Below, in pieces: positions 9,136 through 18,155 of a stretch of DNA of 64,000 bases. Where the stretch lies: the NCBI GenBank assembly GCA_035651455.1, contig DASRFR010000003.1, positions 213,789-277,788 on the forward strand, in the 5' to 3' direction. How positions within the stretch are numbered: position 1 is the first letter of the stretch; every line of letters begins with the position of its first letter. A program made the translations under genes and the position numbers. The notes under the pieces were generated by a model, which saw only the letters and a list, made by a program, of their open reading frames with translations, was not told the origin of the DNA and searched no databases. The stretch comes from DASRFR01 sp035651455 (GTDB lineage: Bacteria > Acidobacteriota > Terriglobia > Terriglobales > Acidobacteriaceae).

Positions 9136-9288
9136 TTAAGTAGAGGGCGCCCGACCAGCAGCTCCCAGATGATGTTCGTCGATCAGTAGCAGAAGGCCGC
9201 CACCCCGGGACTCAACCAGCACTGGGTAGGGTTCCTTGCTCAGCAGCGAACGCTAGCAGGCAAGCGGATCGACTTGCTCGATTTCCAA
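9136..9288 (-). pseudogene. Interrupted short ORF, possible gene remnant
   Basis: On the minus strand one frame reads protein-like sequence (SLEIEQVDPLAC, then RSLLSKEPYPVLVESRGGG and LLLLIDEHHLGAAGRAPST) broken by a single in-frame TAG at 9253-9255. A TTG at 9288 could be the start. It is either a decayed small gene or chance; no family is recognised. The rest of 8878-9374 holds only the promoter and hairpin described above. Confidence 0.3.
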
Positions 9289-9374
9289 GCTGATTCCCTT
9301 ATCCGGTTCGCCTCAATGTAGAGTTGCCCTGGCGGAGGCGATAGCCCGCGCGTGCACGAGGGCTATCGGTTGCG

Positions 9375-9617
9375 TCATTGTGTCTGTGGGCTGCCGCCGA
9401 GCGTGGTGCAGTCTTCGCATACCAGGCGGATGTTGGGGTCGGCCTGAACCTCCTGCAAGACCTCGGCGCTTACCGCCAAGGTGTTGCCGCAGTCCTGGCA
9501 TGGACGGTTCCAGAAGCGGTGTGGCGATCGATAGATCGAATGGTTGCTGAGCGCACTCAGGAAGGTTTCCCAACGCGGGCAGGCAATCAGGTGGATAATT
9601 TTTGTCTGACTAAACAT
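9375..9617 (-). CDS. Small CxxC protein
   Basis: An 80-residue protein not assigned to a family. It carries CQDCG near residue 50 and CEDC near residue 70, which could form a zinc ribbon. The ATG at 9617 is preceded by GAGGAA at a good spacing, which favours it over longer in-frame starts upstream. It is a single gene between the proline genes and the pilin operon, read in the pilin direction but separated from that operon by a terminator. Confidence 0.5.
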   Translation of the reverse strand: MFSQTKIIHLIACPRWETFLSALSNHSIYRSPHRFWNRPCQDCGNTLAVSAEVLQEVQADPNIRLVCEDCTTLGGSPQTQ

Positions 9618-9796
9618 AAGAATAGTTCCTCTGCGGCCAGTATGTACCGGGTTTTCGCGGAAGTGCGCGACCGGTGTCACAGCACGCGGAATTCGAGCTG
9701 GGTTCGCGGGACAGAATGGTCCGCGGCTGACAACTAGAACGCGTGCCGATGTGTCGGCATTCCGGCAGCCTCGATGCGGATCTATCACAGTTGCGG

Positions 9797-9831
9797 AACA
9801 AAAGCCCCGACCGCTCGTCGCGATCGGGGCT
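9797..9831 (-). terminator. Intrinsic terminator of the minor-pilin operon
   Basis: On the minus strand AGCCCCGA and TCGGGGCT (9803-9831) form an 8-bp GC stem with further internal pairing, followed by TTTTG. It lies 24 bp past the pilX stop codon, where an operon terminator is expected. Confidence 0.7.
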
Positions 9832-9854
9832 GCTGGGTAAGTTGGTGAACAGTT

Positions 9855-12641
9855 CTAGTACGGTGTGAAGTCCTGACGGTAGCTCACGTTATCCACATCT
9901 TTGAACATCGGCGTACCTGGAGGCAGGTTCGACGGTGTCAAGAACAGTGTGTCGAAGGCGTAAGCACGCGTCGGCGGACTGTACACCAGGGTGCAGCACT
10001 TGAACACGCTGGTGTGGTACTGCGAATAGTAAAGGCTTACCAGAGAGCCCTCGTAGTGGAGTGTGCCACTCCAGCTCTCGATATAGCGCAGGAAGTTGTG
10101 CATTCCGCCGTCGGTGCCGAAGTCCTGTGACGACGACCACCCGGTCGGACGCGGGAACGAAATGTTCTTGCCCGCGGCGATGGCTACCCGGTACCAGGTT
10201 GTGTTTCCGGGACGGGAGCTCAGGGCCGTTGAGTTGGCCAAGCTGTTGTACGCTGTCCAGGAGTTCGACAGCAGGGTTACGGAATCCGCAATGATGGCGG
10301 CTGCAGTGTGTGGATCGGCAAATGTGCCGTCGGCGGCGCTGGCGTTGTAGTCGCCAAGAACGTAGACGGGATTTTCCGATCCCACGGTGAATCCACCGTA
10401 TTGCGTGCCGCCGATAAAGGGCCGTGGCAGATTCAGAGCGCTGCCGCTCTTGCCGCCATCGACTAGCATGAGCACGTGGCGCGCGCCGGTGACGGCATTT
10501 TTGCGGCCGGTTGTGGTGCAGGCCATGCGGTGACCGAAGGGGTTGGGGACCGCTGTTCGGGTATCGGCTTGATAGACCGGGCCGAATGCGTCGCCCACAT
10601 TCACGCCACCCCAGTTGTCTAATTTTCCGTTCTGGTCGACGTCTTCCGGAGATTGCGTCGTACTCGGGTTAGCCGGCTCCAATTGTCCGTCGGGAACGCC
10701 AGTTGCCGACGCAGAATTCACCACGTCTTCGAACCCGTACTCGCCAGTCTTGATGACCGGGTTGGTATTCGGATCGAGCAGCATGCCGCGGCGATCGGAG
10801 TAGTAGAGCACGTAGCCGGTTTGCGAGACAAAGTCGGCCTTATTGCCATTCGTACCAATGTTTCCCGCCAGCCACTTGGTGAGGTTGCCCAAATCCAACT
10901 CCACGGCATTCATGATGCCGTTAGGAGTGCAGGTATTGTTGGTCTGCGCGACGTCGCGAGACTCGCCTTCTCGCGGGTCGTAGAAGTTGATGGGGAACCA
11001 GTTGTACTGCGATCCCGCTCCGCCTGCGGCTGCGCTCTCATGAGCCGCCGCGGTGAAACCCCCGTTGCCGTCGCGATCCGCCAGCATTTGGAAAATAAGG
11101 ATGGCGTTGGGATGAGCCGTGTTCGGCTGTCCGGCGCTGGGTGGGGTCAAGCCGCGGCCGAAGCCAAGCTGCAACCATTCGTTAGTTACGGGCAAATACG
11201 TGCCGTCGCTCTTCTTGATGTCGACACGCAAGAACCCATCCACGATGGGCCATTCCGCGGGCCCAATATTGGTACAGCAAGTCACTTTGGCCTGCGTCGT
11301 CGCAGGGTAGGTTGCGGGATAAGCATAGCCCGGGGTCGCGACTCCATGGAAAAATGGAGGTGGGACGAGATCAATGTAGTACTTCCCACCCGACAAATAG
11401 TTCGGTTCGCAACCTGTGACAGTACCGGTGCAGGTACCGCCAGTGGTCATGTTGGCTTCCCCGAAGTAAGCGGTGCCAACGCCTGATACGTTAATGCCAT
11501 TCTGTGCGGTGCTGGCGCCGCCGAGGTTTACCACGGCAGTTAGGGCCGCGGGCATCTTGCTGACCAGTTCCACGTCGTTTGCATCGACGGGCGAGCCGTC
11601 CGGATGGTTCTCCTGTGGCGTGTCGCTGATCTGAATGCGAATTTCGGCCTGGTTATAAAGACGCGAAGTGCCAACCAGAGAGCTTGCCATCTCGCCTGGG
11701 GGCGGACGGCGGATGATCTGTACGGGTGTGGCGCCGCCACCCACGAACGGCAGGCTCAAAGGCGTCGCACCGGTGGTGTGGTTGGTGATGTAGCTGTTGT
11801 AGGTACCCATGGAGATGCTGCTCCATTGGGTATTCTGCGAACTGTTCGGGCCGCCGATCACGCTACCCTGGTTCAGTCCGAGATCAATGCAGGTCCCGGA
11901 GGCAGTCGGGTTCGCCGGAGGCGGAGTGCAGCCATTGGCGGTATCGGGGATTAACACATCTCCGGTGTAGTTGGTCGAAGTCGGCCAGCCATTAGAAAGC
12001 TGAGCACGTACGACTTCTCCAACGACTGTGACCTTGTCGGTGAAGCCCAGAGCCGATCCCGAAGCCAGGAAGAGGTTGCCATTCGTGTGCACGCGACCGG
12101 CGAAGTTAAAGTTTGGTCCCGGGAAGTAGCTGAGATCCATGTCGGAGAACACACCAAACTGGAACACAGGAATCTGCGCTACTTCTACGGTGCGGTACAT
12201 GTGCACCTGGTCTCCCAGCGGGCGCTGCGCCGTGACTGAGAGGTTCATGGGTGTGATCAACGCGATGAGTCCGGAGTTCGGCCCCGAGTGGACTGTGTCC
12301 CACGTAGTGTTGGGATTACCCTGGGCGTTGAGGGGCACGTTAATCGAGTAGTCCAGGAATTGGATGCCGGGTATGGTCGGAGGCGTGTTGCCCAAGGCCT
12401 GCACCTGGGCGACAGTCGGAGACTGCACCTGGCTGTACAGGTTGCCGAGAGCGGCGGTGAGATTCTCCATGCCGCCTTCCGAAGCGTGGTAGGCCAGGTT
12501 GTTTTCCAAATCGCCGCTGCCGACTTTGCCTTCGGTATTGACCATGTACATCATGGACAGGGCAATACCCGACATCAGCATCATCAACAGCAGAACTGCG
12601 ATGAGGATGAAACCCCGGTCCCGAACATTGGTTGTACTCAT
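9855..12641 (-). CDS. PilX-like large minor pilin
   Basis: A 928-residue prepilin-like protein, last gene of the fimT-pilV-pilW-pilX operon. The N-terminus (RDRGFILIAVLLLMMLMSGIAL) is a PilX_N-type class III signal: a prepilin-peptidase site after the Gly and a hydrophobic helix for the pilus core. PilX proteins are usually about 170-200 residues; here over 800 extra residues rich in Gly, Asn, Thr and Ser follow, pointing to a large tip or adhesin-like domain. Two EF-hand-like loops (DRDGNGGFTAAAHE and DVDQNGKLD) suggest calcium binding. An N-terminal pilin hook with a large C-terminal module recalls PilY1-dependent tip proteins, but no known adhesin domain is recognised. Confidence 0.75.
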   Translation of the reverse strand: MSTTNVRDRGFILIAVLLLMMLMSGIALSMMYMVNTEGKVGSGDLENNLAYHASEGGMENLTAALGNLYSQVQSPTVAQVQALGNTPPTIPGIQFLDYSINVPLNAQGNPNTTWDTVHSGPNSGLIALITPMNLSVTAQRPLGDQVHMYRTVEVAQIPVFQFGVFSDMDLSYFPGPNFNFAGRVHTNGNLFLASGSALGFTDKVTVVGEVVRAQLSNGWPTSTNYTGDVLIPDTANGCTPPPANPTASGTCIDLGLNQGSVIGGPNSSQNTQWSSISMGTYNSYITNHTTGATPLSLPFVGGGATPVQIIRRPPPGEMASSLVGTSRLYNQAEIRIQISDTPQENHPDGSPVDANDVELVSKMPAALTAVVNLGGASTAQNGINVSGVGTAYFGEANMTTGGTCTGTVTGCEPNYLSGGKYYIDLVPPPFFHGVATPGYAYPATYPATTQAKVTCCTNIGPAEWPIVDGFLRVDIKKSDGTYLPVTNEWLQLGFGRGLTPPSAGQPNTAHPNAILIFQMLADRDGNGGFTAAAHESAAAGGAGSQYNWFPINFYDPREGESRDVAQTNNTCTPNGIMNAVELDLGNLTKWLAGNIGTNGNKADFVSQTGYVLYYSDRRGMLLDPNTNPVIKTGEYGFEDVVNSASATGVPDGQLEPANPSTTQSPEDVDQNGKLDNWGGVNVGDAFGPVYQADTRTAVPNPFGHRMACTTTGRKNAVTGARHVLMLVDGGKSGSALNLPRPFIGGTQYGGFTVGSENPVYVLGDYNASAADGTFADPHTAAAIIADSVTLLSNSWTAYNSLANSTALSSRPGNTTWYRVAIAAGKNISFPRPTGWSSSQDFGTDGGMHNFLRYIESWSGTLHYEGSLVSLYYSQYHTSVFKCCTLVYSPPTRAYAFDTLFLTPSNLPPGTPMFKDVDNVSYRQDFTPY

Positions 12642-12669
12642 AAGCCGTTTCTCCTGAACTCGACGCGCT

Positions 12670-13788
12670 TCATTGATATCGATCTTTAAAGCTCATATCG
12701 CGAACGCTGATGGAAGTTGCCAGATCCAATCCCTGATAGCCGCCGCTGCCGTGCATGGCACTGCGCGCGGTGAGGCTCAGTACGTTCACCTTGCGAATTT
12801 CGTTGAGGGACTTGCCCTGCGAATAGCCAGCGTCCGGGAGATTGGCGATGGCGGTGCCAACGTCAAAAATGTCGTAAGTGAATTGCAGGTTATTAATGTT
12901 CTCCGCGACCGGCACCGGCGTTTGACCGTTTACCTGGCGCATGAGACGCGGAGCCCAGTCATCGGCTGTATAGCGGATGCCGTCCGGTCCAGGCGGCAGG
13001 TCCAGATAATAAGTGACCACCTGAATGCGAGTGGCTGTGGTGCCATTGCAGACCGGATTGCATGCGCCAGCGATGGCCTTGATATTCCCCGCGCTGGCCA
13101 GGCTCTGATTTATATTCAGCGGGTCGCGATCGGCAAAATTGATGACGGTTGTGCCCACAATGCCTGTGACTTCACCGATGGCGTTGCCCGCGGTGTTGGT
13201 GATGAGGATCAAGTCGCCGACTTTTACACCGTGCACCTGGTCGGTGATGGGCGGCACCGGCGGATTAGGTTGCGGGTTCGGCGGAGTCACAGTGATGGAA
13301 TTCCCGCTCGCCGAGATGTTGGTAACGGTATACAGGTTCAGCGAATAGGTAATGTCGGTATAGACGACGGTGATGGTATCGGTTGCCGCACCGCCGTTGG
13401 TCATGGGCCGTCCCATCTGATATCCGGGGACAACGCCATAAAGGTGTTGCTGCGGGTAGGCGACACCGGTTCCGTTCACTCCTCCGATGTAGCACTTGGT
13501 CTGATCACAACCGTAAATCGGGCTCAGGCCAGTACCGGTGGGAAGTTGCACGCCACCGGTGGGCATACCGGCACCGGCGAGACTGATATCTTTGGCGATG
13601 AGGCCGATCGCGGCGCGCCCATCCTGCTGCATGCCCGCACGCTGGGTGACCGTCCAGGTCGCACTCATGGCCTTGGTAAACATTTGGGTGGCGGCGGCGA
13701 GGATGACCAAACCCAACGCCATGGAGATCATCAACTCGAGCAATGTAAAACCGCGGCCTCGCTGCTCATGTGCTGTTGCCATAGTCAC
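12670..13788 (-). CDS. PilW-like minor pilin
   Basis: A 372-residue minor pilin. The cleavage and assembly signal is RGRG/FTLLELMISMALGLVIL at about residues 10-30, with the usual Glu at +5 of the mature protein. Residues after 60 follow the PilW pattern (DGRAAIGLIAKDISLAGAG). A loop with GPDGIRYTADD near residue 268 repeats a motif found twice in the neighbouring PilV. It is expected to prime type IV pilus or pseudopilus assembly in the inner membrane. It lies 28 bp upstream of pilX in transcription order. Confidence 0.85.
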   Translation of the reverse strand: MTMATAHEQRGRGFTLLELMISMALGLVILAAATQMFTKAMSATWTVTQRAGMQQDGRAAIGLIAKDISLAGAGMPTGGVQLPTGTGLSPIYGCDQTKCYIGGVNGTGVAYPQQHLYGVVPGYQMGRPMTNGGAATDTITVVYTDITYSLNLYTVTNISASGNSITVTPPNPQPNPPVPPITDQVHGVKVGDLILITNTAGNAIGEVTGIVGTTVINFADRDPLNINQSLASAGNIKAIAGACNPVCNGTTATRIQVVTYYLDLPPGPDGIRYTADDWAPRLMRQVNGQTPVPVAENINNLQFTYDIFDVGTAIANLPDAGYSQGKSLNEIRKVNVLSLTARSAMHGSGGYQGLDLATSISVRDMSFKDRYQ

Positions 13789-13795
13789 CTTTGCT

Positions 13796-14422
13796 TTAGC
13801 GGTACGAGGAAATGAAAGCGGACATCACGTAATTCTTGTTAACGTTCCGGAGATTCAGGGTCCGATAGCTCACCGTCACCGTAATCTGCTTGAGGTTCGG
13901 GTTGTTGCCCTGATTACCGGGCAGGGCCACGGGCTGAATCAGAATCGTGCGACTGAAATTGTTAAGAGGGAGGACCACATCGTCGGCCGTGCCCGCGATC
14001 CCGTCAGGACCTGGCATGACTAGGCATTTCGCGGGTCCGGGGCAAGCGGCATTGGGGTCCGGAGTATCGTCAGCCGTTCCCACCAGCCCATCTGGACCCG
14101 GGGAGAGCAACTGCTGAGGCCCATCGAGAAAGATTCCGGCGTTGGATACATTGTTGATCTGCGGATTAAAATTGATCTGCGCGGTATTGCGCGCGGTAAA
14201 GATGCTTTCGATAGCCGCTGTCGCCTCTTGTTTAGCGATCATGTCGGCTTGAGCATCCTGGGTTGCGGCCACGCACACCCCAAAGACTGCCAGCATGGAA
14301 ACCAGTCCGATGACCAGGATGGCGGCGGCAATCATGACTTCGATGAGACTGAAGCCGCGTTCCCGGTGGCGGGCAGATCGAGTCCTGGCGAATCGTTTCG
14401 TCGTCATCATATTTGGGTCCAC
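13796..14422 (-). CDS. PilV-like minor pilin
   Basis: A 208-residue minor pilin with the class III signal RERG/FSLIEVMIAAAILVIGLVS. After the helix, EATAAIESIFTARNTAQI is typical of PilV. Two copies of a PGPDGxxGTADD motif (about residues 98-110 and 125-138) flank a CPGPAKC Cys pair that could form a disulfide loop. Its ATG lies within the end of the upstream fimT-like gene (16-bp overlap), which points to translational coupling. Confidence 0.85.
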   Translation of the reverse strand: MDPNMMTTKRFARTRSARHRERGFSLIEVMIAAAILVIGLVSMLAVFGVCVAATQDAQADMIAKQEATAAIESIFTARNTAQINFNPQINNVSNAGIFLDGPQQLLSPGPDGLVGTADDTPDPNAACPGPAKCLVMPGPDGIAGTADDVVLPLNNFSRTILIQPVALPGNQGNNPNLKQITVTVSYRTLNLRNVNKNYVMSAFISSYR

Positions 14423-15075
14423 ACATTCGTCCCCGCAGTCTGATCCTTAACTAAGCGCCATCCGCGGGTGCGGGCGCTGATACCAAAAATAGTGATCGCG
14501 CGTGAGCTGTAAATATCGGCCGGACGCGCGATGTACACGATTCCGTTATTCATGTTTCCGAGCCGATCCTGGGCGCTGCCGTCCGGCATGAAATACACCG
14601 ATGTCTGTCCGCCGCCGCCGATGCCGAGATCGAAATCAATGGCGAAGGCACCGATGCCGAAATTGTCAGGCGTAACATTGGCTCCAGTAGGAACACCGGG
14701 AACAATGGTGAACTGCATGTTGTTCAGCAGCGTAAAGGTCTCAATGAACACGGGTGGCGGAAGCGGGTTGCCACCATCCTGCCGCCACATCTGAATCTGG
14801 TTGGGTGCGACAAAGGTCAGGAAGTATTCCTTCCGCTGATCGATAGCCAGTTGCCGGGTGCGCCGCATCAATTCCAAAGTCTGGTTGTACGCCTGATTGA
14901 CCTGTGCGTTTTGCCATGCCGGTCTGAAACTGATCACGGAGAAGCACATCACGATAAAAGTGATGAGGATCACGGCGGCCATTTCGATCAGAGTCCAGCC
15001 ACCGGAGCTTTGGCGCAACGCTCTAGCCTTAGCACGGCGCGATCGGTAGCCGTTAACGGGTTGGTCGAAAGCCAT
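14407..15075 (-). CDS. FimT/GspH-type pseudopilin
   Basis: A 222-residue pseudopilin, first gene of the minor-pilin operon. The prepilin site is SSGG/WTLIEMAAVILITFIV, with Trp instead of Phe at +1; Glu +5 is kept. The TRQLAIDQRKEYFLTF and later IDFDLGIGGGG segments fit the GspH domain. The start at 15075 is chosen because GGAGGAG sits just upstream; an in-frame ATG at 15117 has no such site. The prepilin leader is long and basic (about 36 residues). Confidence 0.8.
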   Translation of the reverse strand: MAFDQPVNGYRSRRAKARALRQSSGGWTLIEMAAVILITFIVMCFSVISFRPAWQNAQVNQAYNQTLELMRRTRQLAIDQRKEYFLTFVAPNQIQMWRQDGGNPLPPPVFIETFTLLNNMQFTIVPGVPTGANVTPDNFGIGAFAIDFDLGIGGGGQTSVYFMPDGSAQDRLGNMNNGIVYIARPADIYSSRAITIFGISARTRGWRLVKDQTAGTNVWTQI

Positions 15076-15141
15076 GCAGCTCCTCCAACAAATGTTTCTT
15101 GCCACGCCATCCCTCAAGTGCGGGAAAGTCGTAAAGCGCAG

Positions 15142-15171
15142 TTAAGAGGAGGTCGAACCGCTGAAAGTCAA
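15142..15171 (-). promoter_or_regulatory. Possible promoter of the pilin operon
   Basis: On the minus strand TTGACT (15166-15171), an 18-bp spacer and TCTTAA (15142-15147) lie about 67 bp upstream of the fimT-like start. The -10 match is poor, so this is tentative. Confidence 0.3.
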
Positions 15172-15455
15172 GCGTGGCGCGGCCCATCTGGAGACATCGT
15201 AGGGAGCACCTCCCATCGAGTCAAAGCACGGCGGTACCGTAAGTGACGGGGACGGATGTAACGTAATCAGTCGACAGGTGACCAGTGATGCCAAAACGTG
15301 GAGCTTCGGCGAACCCCTCGCATGATTTGGCGTGCAAAGTGCTACACAATGGGGTGCGATTGACAAATTTTCGCAACGGTTAGGCCGTTCCGACCGACTG
15401 TGGCGCGATGTAATGGCGAATTCAAAGAGCATCTGCCGTCCCAGGTTGGTAATCG

Positions 15456-15471
15456 GGTTACCCGAGTAACC
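15456..15471. repeat. Short perfect inverted repeat before the PilZ gene
   Basis: GGTTAC and GTAACC separated by CCGA, 37 bp before the start at 15509. It may be an operator for the PilZ gene. The rest of the gap 15172-15508 shows no gene that I can support. Confidence 0.35.
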
Positions 15472-15508
15472 TTGTTCGGGACACTGCCAGAATCTACATT
15501 TTCAACCA

Positions 15509-16630
15509 ATGCTGCTTAAGTCCCTCCTGTTGTGCCCAGACCCGGACGCGGTTGATGTGCTGCGTCGAGTGCTCGAGGAACTCGACATTCACGTAGAGTC
15601 CTGCCCGGAGAGCGCGCTCGGTCCCGCGCGTTTCTCTAAAGATCGCTTCGAAGCCGTTATCGTGGATTGCGAAAATCTGCCGGTCGGGCTCCAGATGCTG
15701 AAAAAAGCCCGAGGATCCCCTCTCAATGGAGAGGCGCTGATGGTCGCGCTGGTTACCCAGCAGGAGTTTGTCAGGGAAGTGTTCGCGGCGGGCGCGAGTT
15801 TCGTGCTCTACAAACCGATCTCGATGGAGCGCGCACGTACCAGCCTGCAAGCCGCGCGAGGATTGATGCGAAGGGAGCGGCGGCGCTCAGGCCGGCTTCC
15901 CGTAAACGCCAGCGTGGGCTTGAGCTATGCAAACGTAGAGGATGTTCGGGCCACTTTGGTGGACCTCAGCGAAACGGGAAGCGGAGTGCAGTGCGAGCAC
16001 CAGTTACCCGCGGGAAACAGGCTTTATTTCCAGTTCACTTTGCCCGGCCATAGCGACGTGATTCGGTTAGCAGGTGACGTAGCATGGCAGGACAAAAGCG
16101 GGCGTCTGGGAGTGCGATTTGCGCATGTGCCGCAAGCTTCAGCGCGGCAATTAAAGCAGTGGCTGCGGAACAATGAATTCAGGCAAGCTGAGATGCCAGC
16201 TCCTGCTTTCACGCCGGCGGCAAAATATAATCAAAGCGAAACGGTAGAAGCGTCCAGTGCTGCAGATGCCGGCTTGGCCCGATTCCGACCGCTACCCGGG
16301 AATCGCCGAGGGCAATCGCGCCACGCGTGCTTACTGGGTGCGGAAGTCTACCGCAGCGGCACAGTGGTGCCTCACCGCTGTCAACTTAGCGACATCAGCA
16401 TTGGCGGCTGTTACGTGGAAATGCCGACGCCGTTTTCTGCGGAAACCCGGGTGGAGATCGTAGTGCGCACCCGTGATCTGAAGATCAGTACAGAGGGGGT
16501 CGTACAGTCGGTGCATCCCGGATTCGGTATGGGCGTGAAGTTCAGTCCACGGAACGACGCGGAACGCGGTCAAGTCCAGCAACTCATTTCTTTATTGCAC
16601 AGCCAGCAGGCACTCGAGCCCTGGGCGTAG
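15509..16630 (+). CDS. Receiver-like plus double PilZ protein
   Basis: A 373-residue protein. Residues 1-118 have a CheY-like fold pattern (LLCPDPDAVDVLRRVL, AVIVDCENLP with an Asp at the phospho-acceptor strand, VLYKPIS with the conserved Lys-Pro). Two PilZ domains follow: about 124-215 (RRERRRSGRLPV, DLSETGSGVQ) and about 275-365 (RRGQSRHACLLGAEV, LSDISIGGCYVEM). Both keep the RxxxR and D/NxSxxG elements that bind cyclic di-GMP. The product probably couples c-di-GMP to surface or motility functions; its place beside the pilin operon (divergent) supports a pilus link, but no target is shown. Confidence 0.8.
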   Translation: MLLKSLLLCPDPDAVDVLRRVLEELDIHVESCPESALGPARFSKDRFEAVIVDCENLPVGLQMLKKARGSPLNGEALMVALVTQQEFVREVFAAGASFVLYKPISMERARTSLQAARGLMRRERRRSGRLPVNASVGLSYANVEDVRATLVDLSETGSGVQCEHQLPAGNRLYFQFTLPGHSDVIRLAGDVAWQDKSGRLGVRFAHVPQASARQLKQWLRNNEFRQAEMPAPAFTPAAKYNQSETVEASSAADAGLARFRPLPGNRRGQSRHACLLGAEVYRSGTVVPHRCQLSDISIGGCYVEMPTPFSAETRVEIVVRTRDLKISTEGVVQSVHPGFGMGVKFSPRNDAERGQVQQLISLLHSQQALEPWA

Positions 16631-16719
16631 CCGCACACCCTTATCACAGTGAGCCGTGATCGAACTCACCGAAGGTTGTGCCAGCATCCTGGAGAATCGA
16701 TGGTGCGGGAGGTGAGCAC

Positions 16720-16878
16720 ATGCCTATTCTCATGCTCGCTCTACTGGGACTGGCAGTGTTCGGGGCGATTGGAATTCTGCTCACGGCAGCGGTGATTCTA
16801 GAGTCGAAGACCAGCATCGGCAAGGAACCGGTCGCCATGGACACTCCGGCCCCACCCTTAGAAAAGCACGCGATCTGA
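16720..16878 (+). CDS. Single-pass small membrane protein
   Basis: A 52-residue protein with one transmembrane helix (about residues 3-24, MLALLGLAVFGAIGILLTAA) and a short Pro-rich cytoplasmic or periplasmic tail. GGGAGGTGAG 3-4 nt before the ATG at 16720 is a strong ribosome-binding site and selects this start over one at 16678. No family is recognised. Confidence 0.5.
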   Translation: MPILMLALLGLAVFGAIGILLTAAVILESKTSIGKEPVAMDTPAPPLEKHAI

Positions 16879-16910
16879 AGCGGATCTCCCGCCGCCATCC
16901 CAGCCGATCA

Positions 16911-18155
16911 TCATGGCGAAGCCTGCGCAACTTGCGAGTGGCGCAGGAATTCCTTGCCCTTGCGCTCCGAGCCGAGTGCGACCACTACAGCCAGGAGCAG
17001 GATGGTTGCGATCTCAAAGCCGGCCAGCGCCCAAGCATAACCAAAGTGGTCACGCAGGGCGTATTCGATGTTATTGGTCGGGGCGGCAAATAGAATTCCC
17101 AGTTGATAGGCGAATCCCGGCATAAGTCCGCGCACCGCATCGGGGGAGAGTTCGTTGAGATGCGCGGGAATGATTCCCCATGCTCCTTGTACTCCCACCT
17201 GCATCAGGAAAGCTCCGGAAATCAGGATGGCCAGGGAAGTGCCGAACGCCCAAGGCGCAATCACGATCAGAGACAAAATCAACGCAGCGATGATGCTGCG
17301 GCGTCGGCCTAAAGGCTCGGAAAAATGCCCAAAGACAATCGCGCCAAGCACCGCGCCGATGTTGTACAGGATCGCGATATAGGAAACAGTAGCGTTCGAT
17401 AAATTGTGCACAGTCCTGAGAAAATGAGGATAAAGGTCCTGGGTTCCGTGCGAGAGGAACATGAATAATGTCATCAACAGGACGAGATAAGAAAAAATCT
17501 TCCAGTCCCCAGTGGCGGTTTTCAGGATCGCCTTGACCGAAGGAGCGCGATGCTGTTGCCAGGCTTCAGATTCTTTCACCTTTGACCTTATATAGAACGC
17601 CAGCAACGCCGGTGCGCCCCCGACCCAGAACATGGCGCGCCATCCCAGGTTAGGCAGCACGAAACGCGCCGCGACTGCAGCCAGCAGGTAACCAATTGAA
17701 TATCCGCTCTGCACAATTCCAGACAGTATTCCTCGCCAGCGTGGTGGCGCGCTTTCCATGGCGAGGGAAGCGCCTACACCCCACTCGCCGCCCATGCCAA
17801 TGCCATAAATGGTGCGTAGGACAAGGAAGGCGGTGTAGTTGGGGGCAAAGCCGCAAAGCAGTTCCACGATAGAAAAGAAGACGACATTAGCCATCAGCGG
17901 CTTGCGTCGTCCGTAGCGGTCGGCCAGAATGCCAAATAAGATTGCCCCCACGGGCCGCATGGCCAATGTAGCCGTCGTAGTCCAGATGATCTTGGCAGTC
18001 GAGACATGAAACTGCGCCGCCAGAGTGTCAACTAGAAATACCAGGACAAAGAAATCAAAGGCGTCCAGAGTCCAGCCGAGAAAGCTAGCGCTAACGGCGT
18101 GCCAGCGATCGCGCGTGCTCAAGCTGTCCATCGTGGTTGCGGACTCGGTGGTCAT
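16911..18155 (-). CDS. MFS transporter, carboxylate/sialate-proton symporter type
   Basis: A 414-residue protein with 12 predicted membrane helices. The motif between TM2 and TM3 is ADRYGRRKP, the MFS signature. GWTLDAFDFFVLVFLVDTLA in TM1 and the GMGGEWGVGASLAMES segment in TM5 are typical of the SHS/metabolite:H+ symporter group that takes up lactate, sialic acid or aromatic acids. The ATG at 18155 is preferred to one 72 codons upstream because the extension is charged and unlike the family; MDSLSTRDRW eight codons later is also possible. Confidence 0.85.
   Translation of the reverse strand: MTTESATTMDSLSTRDRWHAVSASFLGWTLDAFDFFVLVFLVDTLAAQFHVSTAKIIWTTTATLAMRPVGAILFGILADRYGRRKPLMANVVFFSIVELLCGFAPNYTAFLVLRTIYGIGMGGEWGVGASLAMESAPPRWRGILSGIVQSGYSIGYLLAAVAARFVLPNLGWRAMFWVGGAPALLAFYIRSKVKESEAWQQHRAPSVKAILKTATGDWKIFSYLVLLMTLFMFLSHGTQDLYPHFLRTVHNLSNATVSYIAILYNIGAVLGAIVFGHFSEPLGRRRSIIAALILSLIVIAPWAFGTSLAILISGAFLMQVGVQGAWGIIPAHLNELSPDAVRGLMPGFAYQLGILFAAPTNNIEYALRDHFGYAWALAGFEIATILLLAVVVALGSERKGKEFLRHSQVAQASP

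Noticed and set aside
12673..13815. 380-codon frame antisense to the PilW gene
   Set aside because: Same length as the real gene and mirrored codon by codon; the composition is His/Gly/Asp-rich without a fold. The minus-strand frame has a class III pilin signal.
15142..15432. 96-codon minus-strand frame between the pilin and PilZ genes
   Set aside because: No ribosome-binding site, no domain, and it overlaps the probable pilin promoter.
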